Translations under genes and position numbers: made by a program | From: Burkholderiaceae bacterium | GTDB lineage: Bacteria; Pseudomonadota; Gammaproteobacteria; Burkholderiales; Burkholderiaceae_C | Assembly (NCBI GenBank): GCA_024235915.1 | Contig: JACKLO010000009.1 | Span: 310,001 to 374,000, forward strand | Reading direction: 5' to 3' | DNA: 64,000 nt | Shown: piece by piece, positions 1 to 9,799 of the stretch | How positions within the stretch are numbered: the stretch's first letter is position 1 | How the letters are laid out: the number at the start of each line of letters is the position of its first letter | Notes under the pieces: model-generated | Database searches by the model: none | Seen by the model: the letters and a program-made list of their open reading frames with translations, nothing else | What the model was told of the DNA's origin: nothing

Positions 1-1043
<1,043 letters not shown>

Positions 1044-1072
1044 CTACTACACCCGGCACAAGGAGACTCCAC

Positions 1073-2341
1073 ATGCAACGTCGCACCACCCTTGCCGCCA
1101 TGGCCGCTCTCGGGGCCGCCGCCCTGCTGGCCGCCGGCACCGCCCAGGCCCAGACCACGCTGCGCGTGTTCTCCGGCGGTCAAAACCAGCGCCCTGACCT
1201 GATGCGCAAGCTCTTCGACCAGTACCAGGCGAAGAACCCCGGCGTGAAGATCGACATCGAGACCGGCGGCGCCACCAGCGAACTGCAGCGCCAGTACCTG
1301 AGCACGGTGCTCAACGCCAAGGACAGCGCCATCGACGTCTTCATGATCGACGTCGTCAACCCGGCGCAGTACTTCAGTAGCGGCTGGGTCGAGCCGCTGA
1401 ATGCCTACGTGGGCGAGCCGGCCCAGGCGATGTCGCCCTACCTGCCGGTCTACGCCAGCGCCAACGTGGTGGACGGCAAGATCGCCGCGCTGCCGGCCTT
1501 TGCCGACAGCATGTTCATGTACTACCGCAAGGACCTGCTGGCCAAGCACGGCATCGCCGAGCCCAGGACCTGGGACGAACTGGCTGCCGCCAGCAAGAAG
1601 GTCATGGCCGCCGAGGGCAACCCGGCACTGCAGGGCCTGAGCATCCAGGGCGCGCCGATCGAAGGCGCGGTCTGCACCTTCCTGCTGCCCTACTGGAGCC
1701 AAGGCAAGGAGTTCAACGACGGTGCCGGCAAGATGACGCTGGACAAGGCCGCGGCCACCAAGGGCCTGCAGGGCTGGCTGGGCCTGGTGGACCAGGGCGT
1801 GATGAAGAAGAACATCGCCGAGGTGAAGACCGGCGACACCGTCAACGAGTTCAAGGCCGGGCAGGTGGTCTTCGCCATCAACTGGGGCTTCGCCTGGGAC
1901 CGCTTCCAGGGCGACAAGGACAGCACCGTGCAGGGCAAGGTGGGCGTGATGCCGCTGCCCGCGGTGGCCGGCGGCAAGAGCGCCACCTGCATCGGCGGCT
2001 GGCAGTGGGCCGTCAGCGCCTTCAGCAAGAGCAAGGCCGAGGCCGCCAAGCTGGTGCGCTACATGAGCAGCCCCGAGGCCAGCAAGTTCCTGGCCGTGGA
2101 AGGCTCGCTGATGCCGGTCTACCCGCAGACCTACACCGACGCCGACGTGGTCAAGGCCGTGCCCTGGTTCAAGGACGCCGCCGCCGTCGTGGTGGCCGGC
2201 AAGAGCCGGCCCAAGAGCGAGCGCTACGGCGAGGTCAGCGACGTGATCCGCACCACCACCAGCGCCGTGCTGGCGCGCACCAAGACGCCGGCCGAGGGCG
2301 TGGACGAGATCGAGAACCGCCTGCGTCGCGTGATGCGCTAG
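1073..2341 (+). CDS. Extracellular solute-binding protein of sugar ABC transporter (family 1)
   Basis: Periplasmic receptor that delivers a carbohydrate to the permeases encoded at 2492 and 3432. It is 422 aa, a normal length for SBP family 1. The N-terminus has a basic MQRR start, a hydrophobic Ala/Leu core and a likely signal peptidase I site after AGTAQAQ. The mature part starts TTLRVFSGG, followed by a GGATSELQRQYLS segment typical of trehalose/maltose-type receptors. The start ATG has a good AAGGAG ribosome-binding site about 10 bases upstream. The downstream gene is separated by a 150-bp spacer holding a dispersed repeat. The Gfo/Idh/MocA enzyme and SDR further on suggest a polyol, inositol or amino-sugar-like substrate, but that is inference only. 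Confidence 0.93.
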   Translation: MQRRTTLAAMAALGAAALLAAGTAQAQTTLRVFSGGQNQRPDLMRKLFDQYQAKNPGVKIDIETGGATSELQRQYLSTVLNAKDSAIDVFMIDVVNPAQYFSSGWVEPLNAYVGEPAQAMSPYLPVYASANVVDGKIAALPAFADSMFMYYRKDLLAKHGIAEPRTWDELAAASKKVMAAEGNPALQGLSIQGAPIEGAVCTFLLPYWSQGKEFNDGAGKMTLDKAAATKGLQGWLGLVDQGVMKKNIAEVKTGDTVNEFKAGQVVFAINWGFAWDRFQGDKDSTVQGKVGVMPLPAVAGGKSATCIGGWQWAVSAFSKSKAEAAKLVRYMSSPEASKFLAVEGSLMPVYPQTYTDADVVKAVPWFKDAAAVVVAGKSRPKSERYGEVSDVIRTTTSAVLARTKTPAEGVDEIENRLRRVMR

Positions 2342-2344
2342 TCA

Positions 2345-2390
2345 TGAGGCCCCCAAGCGCGCTCGCGCTCGCTACCCCCCAAGGGGGCCG
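2345..2390 (+). repeat. Dispersed intergenic repeat, copy 1 (CCCCCCAAGGGGG core)
   Basis: Begins four bases after the binding-protein stop codon. It reads TGA, then a CCCCCA block, a GCTCGC-rich spacer, GCT, and the hairpin-forming CCCCCCAAGGGGGC (5-bp stem). A second copy in opposite orientation lies at 35294-35344. A further 7-bp stem (GGCCGCC/GGCGGCC, loop CGCC) follows at about 2386. Repeats of this form are scattered between genes in many Comamonadaceae-like genomes. No coding potential and no transposase are visible. Confidence 0.7.
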
Positions 2391-2491
2391 CCCGCCGGCG
2401 GCCCGGCAGAGCCGGTTCCGCGGCGGGAAGCTTGGCTCGGCCCAGGCGGCGCGAGCGTCGCGCGGGGCACCACAGGCCTTGGTCCACTGAC

Positions 2492-3373
2492 ATGCTCGCA
2501 AAGCTGCGCGACCCCTCCGACCGGCTGCTGGCCATCCTGCTGCTGGCGCCGGCGTTCGCGCTGCTGGCCCTCATCGTCGTCTACCCGATCGGCAAGCTGA
2601 TCTTCAACAGCTTCTTCGACCTGCGGTTGCAGGGCGGCGGCAACGCGCCCTTCGTCGGCTTCGAGAACTATGCGCTCGTGCTGCAGGACAAGGACTTCTG
2701 GAACGCGACCTGGAACACGGTGCTGATCACGCTCTTGACCGTGCCCGGCGCGCTCATCATGGGCCTGGGCCTGGCGCTGCTGGCCAACCTGCCGTTCAAG
2801 CGGCGGTGGCCGGTGCGGCTGGCGCTGCTGCTGCCCTGGGCGCTGCCGCTGGCATTTGCCGGCCTGATCTTCGCGTGGTTCTTCCACACCGAGTACGGCT
2901 TCGTCAACGACCTGCTGAGCGGATTCCAGCCCGAGCCGACGATGTGGCTGCTGCGCCCGAACTGGGCCATGGCCGCGATCTGCCTGACCATCATCTGGAA
3001 GAGCAGCAGCTTCATGGCGCTGATCCTGCTGGCCGGGCTGCAGATGATCCCGAGCTCGCTGTACGAGGCGGCGGAGGTGGACGGCGCCTCCAAGTGGCAG
3101 CAGTTCCGCGAGATCACGCTGCCGATGCTGATGCCGTCCATCGTGGTGGCGCTGATCTTCCGCACCATCACCGCACTGCAGACCTTCGACATCCCGTACA
3201 CCATGACGCGCGGCGGCCCGGGCAACGCCACCGAGACGCTGGCGATGCTGATCCACAAGAACAGCATCGAGTACGGCGACATCGGCTACAGCAGCACGCT
3301 GGCGGTGTTCATGTTCCTGCTGTCGATGGCGATCACGGCCATCTACCTCAAGCGGATCGCGAGCCAGGCATGA
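2492..3373 (+). CDS. Sugar ABC transporter permease (MalF type)
   Basis: Inner-membrane permease subunit of the sugar importer, 293 aa. It begins MLAKLRDPSDRLL, followed by a first hydrophobic helix, and has about six membrane segments. The EAA cytoplasmic loop that docks on the ATPase is clear: YEAAEVDGASKWQQF followed by ITLP. The frame is open further upstream to 2432, but that part encodes an Arg-rich stretch from the intergenic repeat, so the ATG at 2492 just before the hydrophobic helix is preferred. No strong Shine-Dalgarno precedes it (GGTCCACTGAC), unusual in this operon; the inserted repeat may have changed the leader. Cognate partners are the binding protein at 1073 and the permease at 3432. 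Confidence 0.93.
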   Translation: MLAKLRDPSDRLLAILLLAPAFALLALIVVYPIGKLIFNSFFDLRLQGGGNAPFVGFENYALVLQDKDFWNATWNTVLITLLTVPGALIMGLGLALLANLPFKRRWPVRLALLLPWALPLAFAGLIFAWFFHTEYGFVNDLLSGFQPEPTMWLLRPNWAMAAICLTIIWKSSSFMALILLAGLQMIPSSLYEAAEVDGASKWQQFREITLPMLMPSIVVALIFRTITALQTFDIPYTMTRGGPGNATETLAMLIHKNSIEYGDIGYSSTLAVFMFLLSMAITAIYLKRIASQA

Positions 3374-3431
3374 AGGCGCCGGGCCGCTCCCAAGCGCTCA
3401 TCCCGCAGCACGTGGCGCGAAGGGCATCGCC

Positions 3432-4277
3432 ATGACGAGCCCGGTCTACGCCTCGCTCTGGAGCGGCCCGCGCCTGCGCTGGATCGCGGCGGCCATCGTG
3501 GTGCTCAACGGCTTCTTCCCGGCACTGTGGATCCTGCTCACCAGCCTGAAGACCGAGGCCGAACTGGTGACGCGGCCCATCACCTGGATCCCGCGCCACC
3601 CAACGCTGGACAACTACGTGGCGGCCTTCACCGACCAGCCGCTGCTGAAGTTCCTGGCCAACAGCGCCGCGGTGGCCGCCATTTCCACGGTGGTGACGCT
3701 GATCGTCTCGGCCCTGGCCGCCTACGCCATCGCGCGCCTGAACCTGCGCCACCGGCAGTGGATCCTGACCGCCATCGTGGCCAGCAGCATGTTCCCGCTG
3801 ATCACGCTGCTGGTGCCCATCTTCGAGACCATGCGCAGTTTGGGCCTGCTCAACACCTACCTGGCGCTGGTGCTGCCCTACACGGTGCTGAGCCTGCCGG
3901 TGTGCACGCTGGTGCTGGTGAGCTTCTTTCAGAGCATCCCGCGCGACATCGAGAACGCCGCGATGATCGACGGCTGCACCCGCCTGGGCGCCCTGTGGCG
4001 CGTGGTGGTGCCCCTGGCCGCACCCGGCGTGTTCACCGCCGGCATCCTGAGCTTCGTCAACGCGTGGGACGAGTTCCTGCTCGCACTGTCGCTCAACTCG
4101 AATCCGTCGATGCGCACGCTGCCGGTCGGCATCACGCTCTACCAGACGGAGTTCGTGTTTCCCTGGCCTGTGATCTCCGCCGCGCTCGTGGTCGCCATCG
4201 TGCCGATCGCGGTGCTGATCGCGGTGTTCCAGGAGCGGGTGGTCAGCGGGTTGACGCAGGGAGGGCTCAAGGGATGA
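3432..4277 (+). CDS. Sugar ABC transporter permease (MalG type)
   Basis: Second inner-membrane permease of the CUT1 importer, 281 aa, with six predicted hydrophobic segments. The EAA motif is seen as IENAAMIDGCTRLGAL followed by VVVPLAAPG, typical of MalG-like subunits, and the C-terminal FQERVVSGLTQGGLKG is the usual MalG-family tail. It starts 58 bases after the MalF-type gene with a modest GAAGGG site upstream. The stop codon is only nine bases before the left terminal inverted repeat of the element at 4286-4772, which separates the transport genes from the downstream dehydrogenase genes. Confidence 0.93.
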   Translation: MTSPVYASLWSGPRLRWIAAAIVVLNGFFPALWILLTSLKTEAELVTRPITWIPRHPTLDNYVAAFTDQPLLKFLANSAAVAAISTVVTLIVSALAAYAIARLNLRHRQWILTAIVASSMFPLITLLVPIFETMRSLGLLNTYLALVLPYTVLSLPVCTLVLVSFFQSIPRDIENAAMIDGCTRLGALWRVVVPLAAPGVFTAGILSFVNAWDEFLLALSLNSNPSMRTLPVGITLYQTEFVFPWPVISAALVVAIVPIAVLIAVFQERVVSGLTQGGLKG

Positions 4278-4334
4278 CTGCTTTCGACCCGGAGCGGACG
4301 TTGGTTCTCTGTGCGTTTGCAGCAGGGCGAGCCA

Positions 4335-4428
4335 CGGAGGGCGGGCCTGGCCTGGCGCTCCTGTCCCCCGGCTCGCGCTGGGCGCTCGCCTCCTCCTTTA
4401 CCTCGCGCCAGGCCAGGCCCGCCCTCCG
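4335..4428. repeat. Perfect 24-bp inverted repeat (hairpin) inside the 4286-4772 element
   Basis: Left arm 4335-4358 (starts CGGAGGGCGGGCC) and right arm 4405-4428 (ends GGCCCGCCCTCCG) are exact reverse complements, separated by 46 bases. In RNA this would be a very stable stem and could lower readthrough from the transporter genes into the dehydrogenase genes. There is no U-run, so it is not a standard intrinsic terminator. Confidence 0.75.
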
Positions 4429-4473
4429 CGGCCAGGGGCCGCGGTTGTTTTCCCTCGGCACCCGTGCGCGTCC

Positions 4474-4711
4474 GCAAGGCGGCGGCGGGCAGGCCTGTGG
4501 CGCGCATCGAGGACGCCGAGCATCGCAGGGCCCGAGGCCGCGCGCGCCAGCGCGCTTCGTAGACTGACTCGCGGCCGCTGTTCGACCACAGCGAACGCAG
4601 TGAGCGGAGGGAGTTTGGCCGCGGGCCTCGGGACCGAGAAGCGCAGGGGAGCCGGAGCGCAGCGCAGGCCGTCCGATCTAAGCGCCACGGGCCTGCCCGC
4701 CGTCGCCTTGC
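4474..4711. repeat. 30-bp imperfect inverted repeat inside the 4286-4772 element
   Basis: Arms 4474-4503 (starts GCAAGGCGGCGGCGGGC) and 4682-4711 (starts GCGCCACGGGCCTGCCCG) match at 28 of 30 positions as reverse complements. The 178-bp loop holds another short inverted pair, giving a nested arrangement. Confidence 0.7.
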
Positions 4712-4788
4712 CGCCTCGGCGGTGGAGGGCGGCATCAAATGCACGCACAGCATCCAACGTCCGCTCCGGGTCAAGAGGAGCCCACTGA

Positions 4789-5904
4789 ATGCAAACCATC
4801 CGCTGGGGCATCATCGGCTGCGGCAGCATGGGCCGCGAGCACATCCTCAACCTCGCCGCGCTCGGCGGCGCCGAGGTCACGGCCATCGCCGACCCTGACG
4901 CGAACAGCCGCATCCAGGCGGAGGCGCTGGCCCGGCAATGCCGCTTCACGCCCCGACTGTTCAGCGAACACGCCCCCCTGCTGGACAGCGGCCTGTGCGA
5001 CGCCGTGATCGTGGCCTCGCCCAACTTCACCCATGCCGCCGTGCTGCGCGACGTGCTGGCCACCGACCTGCACGTGCTGGCCGAGAAGCCCATCGTCACC
5101 TGTGTCGAGGACGGGCAGGATCTGCTCCGGCGCGCCGAAGGTCGCAAGCCCATGACCTGGGTGGCGATGGAATACCGCTACATGCCGCCGGTGGCCGAGG
5201 CCATCCGCATGGCGCACGCGGGCGATGTCGGCCGCATCCACCAGGTGGCCATCCGCGAACACCGCGAGCCGTTCTATCCCAAGGTGGGCGACTGGAACCG
5301 CTTCAGCGCCAACACCGGCGGCACGCTGGTGGAGAAGTGCTGCCACTACTTCAACCTGATGGACCTGATCGTCGGCGAACACCCGGCGCGCGTGTTCGCC
5401 AGCGGCGGGCAGAGCGTGAACCACCTCGACGAAAGCTATGACGGCAGGACGCCCGACATCCTGGACAACGCCTACGTCATCGTCGAATACCCCGGCGGCA
5501 CACGCGCCTGCCTGGACCTCTGCATGTTCGCCGAAGGCTCCACCGACAACGAGCACCTTCTGATCGTCGGCGACGCAGGCAAGCTCGAGTCGCTGCTGCC
5601 CTCACTGACGCTGCGCCACAGCCGCCGCGCCGACTGGGGCCAGCGTGCCGTCTGGGGCCAGGCCTCGGGCACGGGCCGCGGTGTCGACACCCGGCGCGTG
5701 TGGGACACGAACATCCGCTACGCCGGCGCGCACTTCGGGGCGTCGTACATCGAACATCAACGCTTCGCCGCCGCCCTGCGCGAAGGCCGACCGGCGGAGA
5801 TTTCCCTGGAAGAAGGCCTGCGCAGCGTCGCCACCGGCATCGCGGCGCACCGCAGCATTGCCGAGCGCCGCGTGGTGGACCTCACCGAAGTCTGGCAAGA
5901 ATGA
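4789..5904 (+). CDS. Gfo/Idh/MocA family NAD(P)-dependent oxidoreductase
   Basis: Cytoplasmic dehydrogenase, 371 aa. The N-terminal Rossmann domain has GIIGCGSMGREH in place of the family GxGxxG loop, and the AEKPI motif with the catalytic-region lysine is near residue 105. The C-terminal alpha/beta domain runs from about 130 to 370. Members oxidise or reduce sugars, inositols and related compounds. The ATG at 4789 has a strong AGAGGAG site just outside the right repeat of the 4286-4772 element. The stop overlaps the next start (ATGA), so translation is coupled to the SDR at 5901. Together with the importer upstream this is a likely sugar/polyol catabolic set; the substrate is unknown. Confidence 0.92.
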   Translation: MQTIRWGIIGCGSMGREHILNLAALGGAEVTAIADPDANSRIQAEALARQCRFTPRLFSEHAPLLDSGLCDAVIVASPNFTHAAVLRDVLATDLHVLAEKPIVTCVEDGQDLLRRAEGRKPMTWVAMEYRYMPPVAEAIRMAHAGDVGRIHQVAIREHREPFYPKVGDWNRFSANTGGTLVEKCCHYFNLMDLIVGEHPARVFASGGQSVNHLDESYDGRTPDILDNAYVIVEYPGGTRACLDLCMFAEGSTDNEHLLIVGDAGKLESLLPSLTLRHSRRADWGQRAVWGQASGTGRGVDTRRVWDTNIRYAGAHFGASYIEHQRFAAALREGRPAEISLEEGLRSVATGIAAHRSIAERRVVDLTEVWQE

Positions 5905-6686
5905 CCCCCTACGCCCACTACCCGTCGCTGCGCGGCAAGGTCGTCTTCATCTCCGGCGGCAGTTCCGGCATCGGCGCCGAACTGGTGCGGGCCTTCGCGG
6001 CCCAGGGCGCGCACGTGGCCTTCTGCGGCACGCGCGAAGGTGGCGGCGACGCGCTGATCGCCGAGTGCACCGCGGCCGGCCACCCCAGCCCCTGGTACGC
6101 CGCCTGTGACGTGCGCGATGTACCGGCGTACCAGGCGCTGCTGGGTCGCGCGGCCCAGGAACTCGGGCCTATCGGCGTGCTCGTCAACAACGCCGGCCGC
6201 GACGACCGGCACGCGATGGAGGACGTCACCCCCGCGTTCTGGGACGACCGTCTGGCCCTGAACCTGAAGCACTACTTCTTCGCCATCCAGGCCGTGGCGC
6301 CCGGCATGGCCGCGGCCGGTGGCGGCAGCATCGTGAACATGGGCTCGGTGAGCTGGATGCGTGGGCGGCCCAACCTGGCCGGCTACACCACGGCCAAGGC
6401 CGGCATCCTGGGCCTCACGCGCACCTTGGCGCGCGAACTGGGGCCGCGCAACATCCGCGTCAACGCCATCGTGCCCGGTGCCATCGTCACCGAGCGTCAG
6501 ACCACGCTGCACCGCGACCCGGCCGCCGACCAGGCCTTCCTGGACGCCCAGTGCCTGAAGATCCGCCTCGACCCCGGCCACGTGGCGCGGCCCACGCTGT
6601 TCCTGGCCGCCGACGACAGCAACGGGATGACGGGCCAGCATGTGCTGGTGGACGCCGGCATCGCGCAGCAGTCGGTATTGACCTGA
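5901..6686 (+). CDS. SDR family NAD(P)-dependent oxidoreductase
   Basis: Classical short-chain dehydrogenase/reductase, 261 aa. It shows the cofactor loop SGGSSGIG, the NNAG motif, a catalytic Ser in MGSVSW, the YTTAK (YxxxK) catalytic pair and a PGAIVTE segment after the active site. It acts in the cytoplasm on an alcohol/ketone pair, probably a sugar intermediate given its coupling to the upstream Gfo/Idh/MocA gene by a 4-base ATGA overlap. The frame is open far upstream, but that part lies inside the previous gene, so the ATG at 5901 is the natural start. Confidence 0.93.
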   Translation: MTPYAHYPSLRGKVVFISGGSSGIGAELVRAFAAQGAHVAFCGTREGGGDALIAECTAAGHPSPWYAACDVRDVPAYQALLGRAAQELGPIGVLVNNAGRDDRHAMEDVTPAFWDDRLALNLKHYFFAIQAVAPGMAAAGGGSIVNMGSVSWMRGRPNLAGYTTAKAGILGLTRTLARELGPRNIRVNAIVPGAIVTERQTTLHRDPAADQAFLDAQCLKIRLDPGHVARPTLFLAADDSNGMTGQHVLVDAGIAQQSVLT

Positions 6687-6699
6687 CGCTCGGCCGGGC

Positions 6700-6885
6700 T
6701 CAGCCCGCGCGTGGTGGCACCACCGGCGGCGGACGCTGCAACGTCCGCAACGCGGCCAGCAGTTCGTGGGCATTGGCGAAACGAAGCCGCTCGCCGCTGA
6801 GCACATGTTCGATCTCGCCGGCGAGTTCGTTCTCCGGCATCGGCAACAGGCGCAAGGCGAAGGTCTGCGGGCAGGGGTGGCGCAT
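6700..6885 (-). CDS. Small hypothetical protein (61 aa)
   Basis: I do not recognise a characterised family. The ATG at 6885 is preceded by a good GGGAGA ribosome-binding site, and the gene is divergent from the regulator at 6991 with about 105 bases between the two starts. The protein starts MRHPCPQTFALRLLP, contains GEIEHVLSGERLRF, and ends with FANAHELLAALRTL followed by a Pro-rich tail. The pattern of a short beta hairpin, then F-x-x-x-x-E-L-L, resembles small conserved betaproteobacterial proteins with no assigned role. It is convergent with the SDR gene, stops 14 bases apart. It could be regulated by the adjacent ATPase regulator, which is inference from position. Confidence 0.55.
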   Translation of the reverse strand: MRHPCPQTFALRLLPMPENELAGEIEHVLSGERLRFANAHELLAALRTLQRPPPVVPPRAG

Positions 6886-6990
6886 GGGTTCTCCCGTGGG
6901 TGTCCGTCAGTCTGCGCGGCCGCCCGGCACCAAGTCGTCAGGGTCGCGTCGGGATATGGTCAGGGCGCGCGCCCGGGGCAGAATGGTCCT

Positions 6991-9723
6991 GTGACTGCGC
7001 CCCCCGGACCGTCGCTGCTGCGCTTCGGCGACTTCGAACTCGACATTCCGAACGCCCGCCTCAGCCGGGCGGGGGCGGTCGTGGAACTCACGCCCAAGTC
7101 CTTCGAACTGCTGGTCTGCCTGGCCACACGCGCCCAGACCCTGGTGGTCAAGGACGACCTGCTGGACATCGTCTGGGGCCGGCGCTTCGTCAGCGAGGGC
7201 GCCGTCAAGACCGTGGTCAGCGAATTGCGCGCCGCCCTGGGCGACGATGCCAAGGCCCCGCGCTGGATCGAGACCGTGCAGCGGCGCGGCTACCGCTTCA
7301 TGGGCGAGGTGCAGTCGGCGCTGCCGGCCACCGCGGCACCGTCGCCATCGCCATCGCTGGCAGCGCATGTCTCGTCGACGGCACCTGGCCCGCCGCCCAT
7401 GGCACCACCTGCGGTCCTGGGCAACCTGCCGCCACCCGGCACCTCGCCGTTTGGCCGCGATGCCGACATCGCAGCCCTCGTCGCCGAGCTGGACACCACG
7501 CGGCTGCTCACCCTCACCGGCCCTGGCGGGGTGGGCAAAACCTGCCTGGCACTGGCGGTGGCCCAGGCCCGCCAGCATCGGCACGCCGGTGGAGTCTGGT
7601 GGCTGCCCCTGGCCCCGCTGGCGCCGGACGTGACCGATGCCGCCACCTTGCGCGGCGCCCTGGCCCGTGCGCTGCGCATCGCCCCGCTGGGCACCGGCAG
7701 CGACGCCGAACTGCTGCGCGCGCTCACCGGCCAGCAACTGCTGCTGGTGCTGGACAACGCCGAACACCTGCTCGACGTGCTGGCCCCCTGGCTGGCCGGC
7801 TGGGCCCCGCACCTGCCTGGCCTGCGCCTGCTGGTGACCAGCCGCGAACCGCTGCAGGTGCCGGGCGAGCGTCTGTGGCGCGTGGCCCCGCTGCCCGTGC
7901 CACCGGAAGACACCGACCCGGACGACGCGGCCGACAGCCCGGCGCTGCGCCTGTTCATCGCCCGCGTGGGAGCGCGGCTGCAGGGGTTTGCGCCCGGCCC
8001 GGCGCAGCGGCAGGCGCTGGCGAAGATCTGCCGCGCCCTGGACGGCCTGCCGCTGGCGCTGGAACTGGGCGCCGCCCGTGTGCCGGTGCTCGGCGTGCAC
8101 GGGCTGGCCGAACAACTGGAAGACGACGACAGCGGCCACCGCCTGCAGCTGCTGACGCAGGGCACACGCACCGCCCTGCCCCACCAGCGCACGCTGCGCG
8201 CCACGCTGGACTGGAGCCATGCGCTGCTCACGCCGACGGAGCAGCGCGTGCTGCGCCGCCTGGCCGTCTTCCGCGGCGGCTTCACACCGGCCACCGCGCG
8301 CGCGGTGGCCACCGCACCGGGTGAGGATCCCTGGTCCACGCTGGACGCGCTGGCCACGCTGGCCGACAAGTCGATGCTCGTGGCCGCGGCCCCCGACGAT
8401 GCCGACGCCCGCATCGGCATGCTGGAAAGCGTGCGTGAGTACGCGCTCGAACAGCTCGACGCCAGTGGCGAAGCCAGGGCCACGGCGCGCCGGCATCTGC
8501 AGGCCATGGCCCGCCTGTTCACCGAGGCCGAAGCCGTGGCCCTGGACGAACCGCAGCTGCCCTGGATGACGCGTCTGGAGCCCGAGCTGGAGAACCTGCG
8601 TGCTGCGCTGCGCTGGGCGGCAGCGGCCCGTGCAGAGCCCGGTGCCGACCCCCGGGCGGAGGCCGATGTGGCCGCGGAATGGCTGGACCTGGTGGCCGGG
8701 TCCGCCCGCTTCTTCCAGCGCCTGGGCCTGGCGGCGGAAGGCGCCAGGTCCTGCCTGGCGGTGCGCGACCTCGCCGAGACCCAGGCCGACCCGATGCGCC
8801 GCGCCGGCATCGACCTGGCCGTGGCGATCCTGTGCCGCTTCACCCCCATGCTGACGCCGGCCGAAAACCTGGCCCTGGCCCGACGCGCGGCCCGAACCTG
8901 CGAGACCGGCGGCGACACGCGGCGCGCCTACTTCGCGCACTACCTGGCCTGGGCCCTGGCGCTGGAGGTGGGCGAGCACGAGGAGCGCGCCAGCCACGTG
9001 GAGCGCATGCAGGCACTCGCCGCCCCCGACTGGGGCCCGCTGCGCCTGCGCTGGGTGCGCAGCGCCTGGACACAGGACCAGCGGCTGCTCGGCCACGCCG
9101 ATGCCTTCCTGCAGGCCAGCCGCGACGACCTGGCGCTGCTGCGCGGCATCGGTGCCCAGGGCGAGAGCTGGATCGCCGCCCACACGCTGATGCTGGCCGA
9201 GCACGACCGGGGGCACGTCGAACGGGCGCTGGCCATCGGCCAGGCGGCCCTGGACGACATCCGCGCCGCCGGCCGCCTGCGCAGCCAGACCCAGCTCCTG
9301 GTCATGCACACCGTCATGCGTGCCGACGCCGGCGACGTGGCCGGCACCCGGGACGCGCTGACCGATGCCGCGCCCACCCTGGGCACGATGCAGCTCACCG
9401 AACTGCTGTGGCTGGCCATGGGCTGGCTGGCTTTGCACGAGGGCCGCCACGCCGATGCCGCACGGCTGCTGGGCTGGTTCGAATCCCCCCAGCGCGACTG
9501 TGGTGCCTACGGGCCACGCACCTTCACACGCCGCTCCGCGCAGCGGCTGGCGCAACGGCTCGACGGGCAGCTGGGCCCCGATCAGCGGCAGCAGCTGCAC
9601 GTGGGCGCCGCGGCCTTGGGCGACGCCGAGGCCCTGCACCTGGGCCTGCGACGGCCCGACGCCGACCGCCGGCGCGCGCCCCGCGACAACCCTGGAACCG
9701 ACGCAAACCCGACCGCTTCCTGA
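6991..9723 (+). CDS. Winged-helix transcriptional regulator fused to STAND/NB-ARC ATPase
   Basis: Large cytoplasmic regulator, 910 aa from the GTG at 6991. Residues about 8-108 form an OmpR/PhoB-type DNA-binding domain (FGDFELD, ELTPKSFELL, a VKTVVSELRAAL recognition helix, RRGYRF). A Pro/Ala/Ser linker follows, then an NTPase with Walker A GPGGVGKT at 177-184 and Walker B LLLVLDNAEH. The rest, to 910, is an alpha-helical TPR-like sensor region. In this class a ligand or partner bound to the C-terminal part allows ATP-dependent activation. The frame extends upstream to 6766, but that part overlaps the divergent 61-aa gene and lacks domain content. It sits directly upstream of the PEP-CTERM/serine hydrolase genes and may control them. 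Confidence 0.88.
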   Translation: MTAPPGPSLLRFGDFELDIPNARLSRAGAVVELTPKSFELLVCLATRAQTLVVKDDLLDIVWGRRFVSEGAVKTVVSELRAALGDDAKAPRWIETVQRRGYRFMGEVQSALPATAAPSPSPSLAAHVSSTAPGPPPMAPPAVLGNLPPPGTSPFGRDADIAALVAELDTTRLLTLTGPGGVGKTCLALAVAQARQHRHAGGVWWLPLAPLAPDVTDAATLRGALARALRIAPLGTGSDAELLRALTGQQLLLVLDNAEHLLDVLAPWLAGWAPHLPGLRLLVTSREPLQVPGERLWRVAPLPVPPEDTDPDDAADSPALRLFIARVGARLQGFAPGPAQRQALAKICRALDGLPLALELGAARVPVLGVHGLAEQLEDDDSGHRLQLLTQGTRTALPHQRTLRATLDWSHALLTPTEQRVLRRLAVFRGGFTPATARAVATAPGEDPWSTLDALATLADKSMLVAAAPDDADARIGMLESVREYALEQLDASGEARATARRHLQAMARLFTEAEAVALDEPQLPWMTRLEPELENLRAALRWAAAARAEPGADPRAEADVAAEWLDLVAGSARFFQRLGLAAEGARSCLAVRDLAETQADPMRRAGIDLAVAILCRFTPMLTPAENLALARRAARTCETGGDTRRAYFAHYLAWALALEVGEHEERASHVERMQALAAPDWGPLRLRWVRSAWTQDQRLLGHADAFLQASRDDLALLRGIGAQGESWIAAHTLMLAEHDRGHVERALAIGQAALDDIRAAGRLRSQTQLLVMHTVMRADAGDVAGTRDALTDAAPTLGTMQLTELLWLAMGWLALHEGRHADAARLLGWFESPQRDCGAYGPRTFTRRSAQRLAQRLDGQLGPDQRQQLHVGAAALGDAEALHLGLRRPDADRRRAPRDNPGTDANPTAS

Positions 9724-9799
9724 CGACAGCGCACGCGGCGCTCCCGACACTGCTGGCCATCGACTCACCCGGGTCGGTTGCCATCACGAGGAGATCCGC

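Larger units (their letters stand above)
4286..4772. mobile_element. 487-bp MITE-like element with 19-bp terminal inverted repeats
   Basis: The spacer between permease and dehydrogenase holds a structured non-coding unit. Its ends are perfect inverted copies of GACCCGGAGCGGACGTTGG (4286-4304 and, reversed, 4754-4772). Similarity continues inward through CTGTGCGT on both sides. Inside are a perfect 24-bp inverted repeat (4335-4358 with 4405-4428), a 28/30 inverted repeat (4474-4503 with 4682-4711) and a shorter CCCGAGGCCGCG pair (4530-4541 with about 4620-4632). No plausible protein is encoded. No clear target-site duplication was seen next to the repeats. The element ends two bases before the AGAGGAG ribosome-binding site of the next gene. 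A miniature inverted-repeat transposable element is one reading; a large structured intergenic repeat is the other. Confidence 0.55.

Noticed and set aside
6766..6990. Longer N-terminus for the winged-helix/STAND regulator
   Set aside because: It covers the divergent 61-aa gene, which has its own ribosome-binding site, and adds no domain residues.
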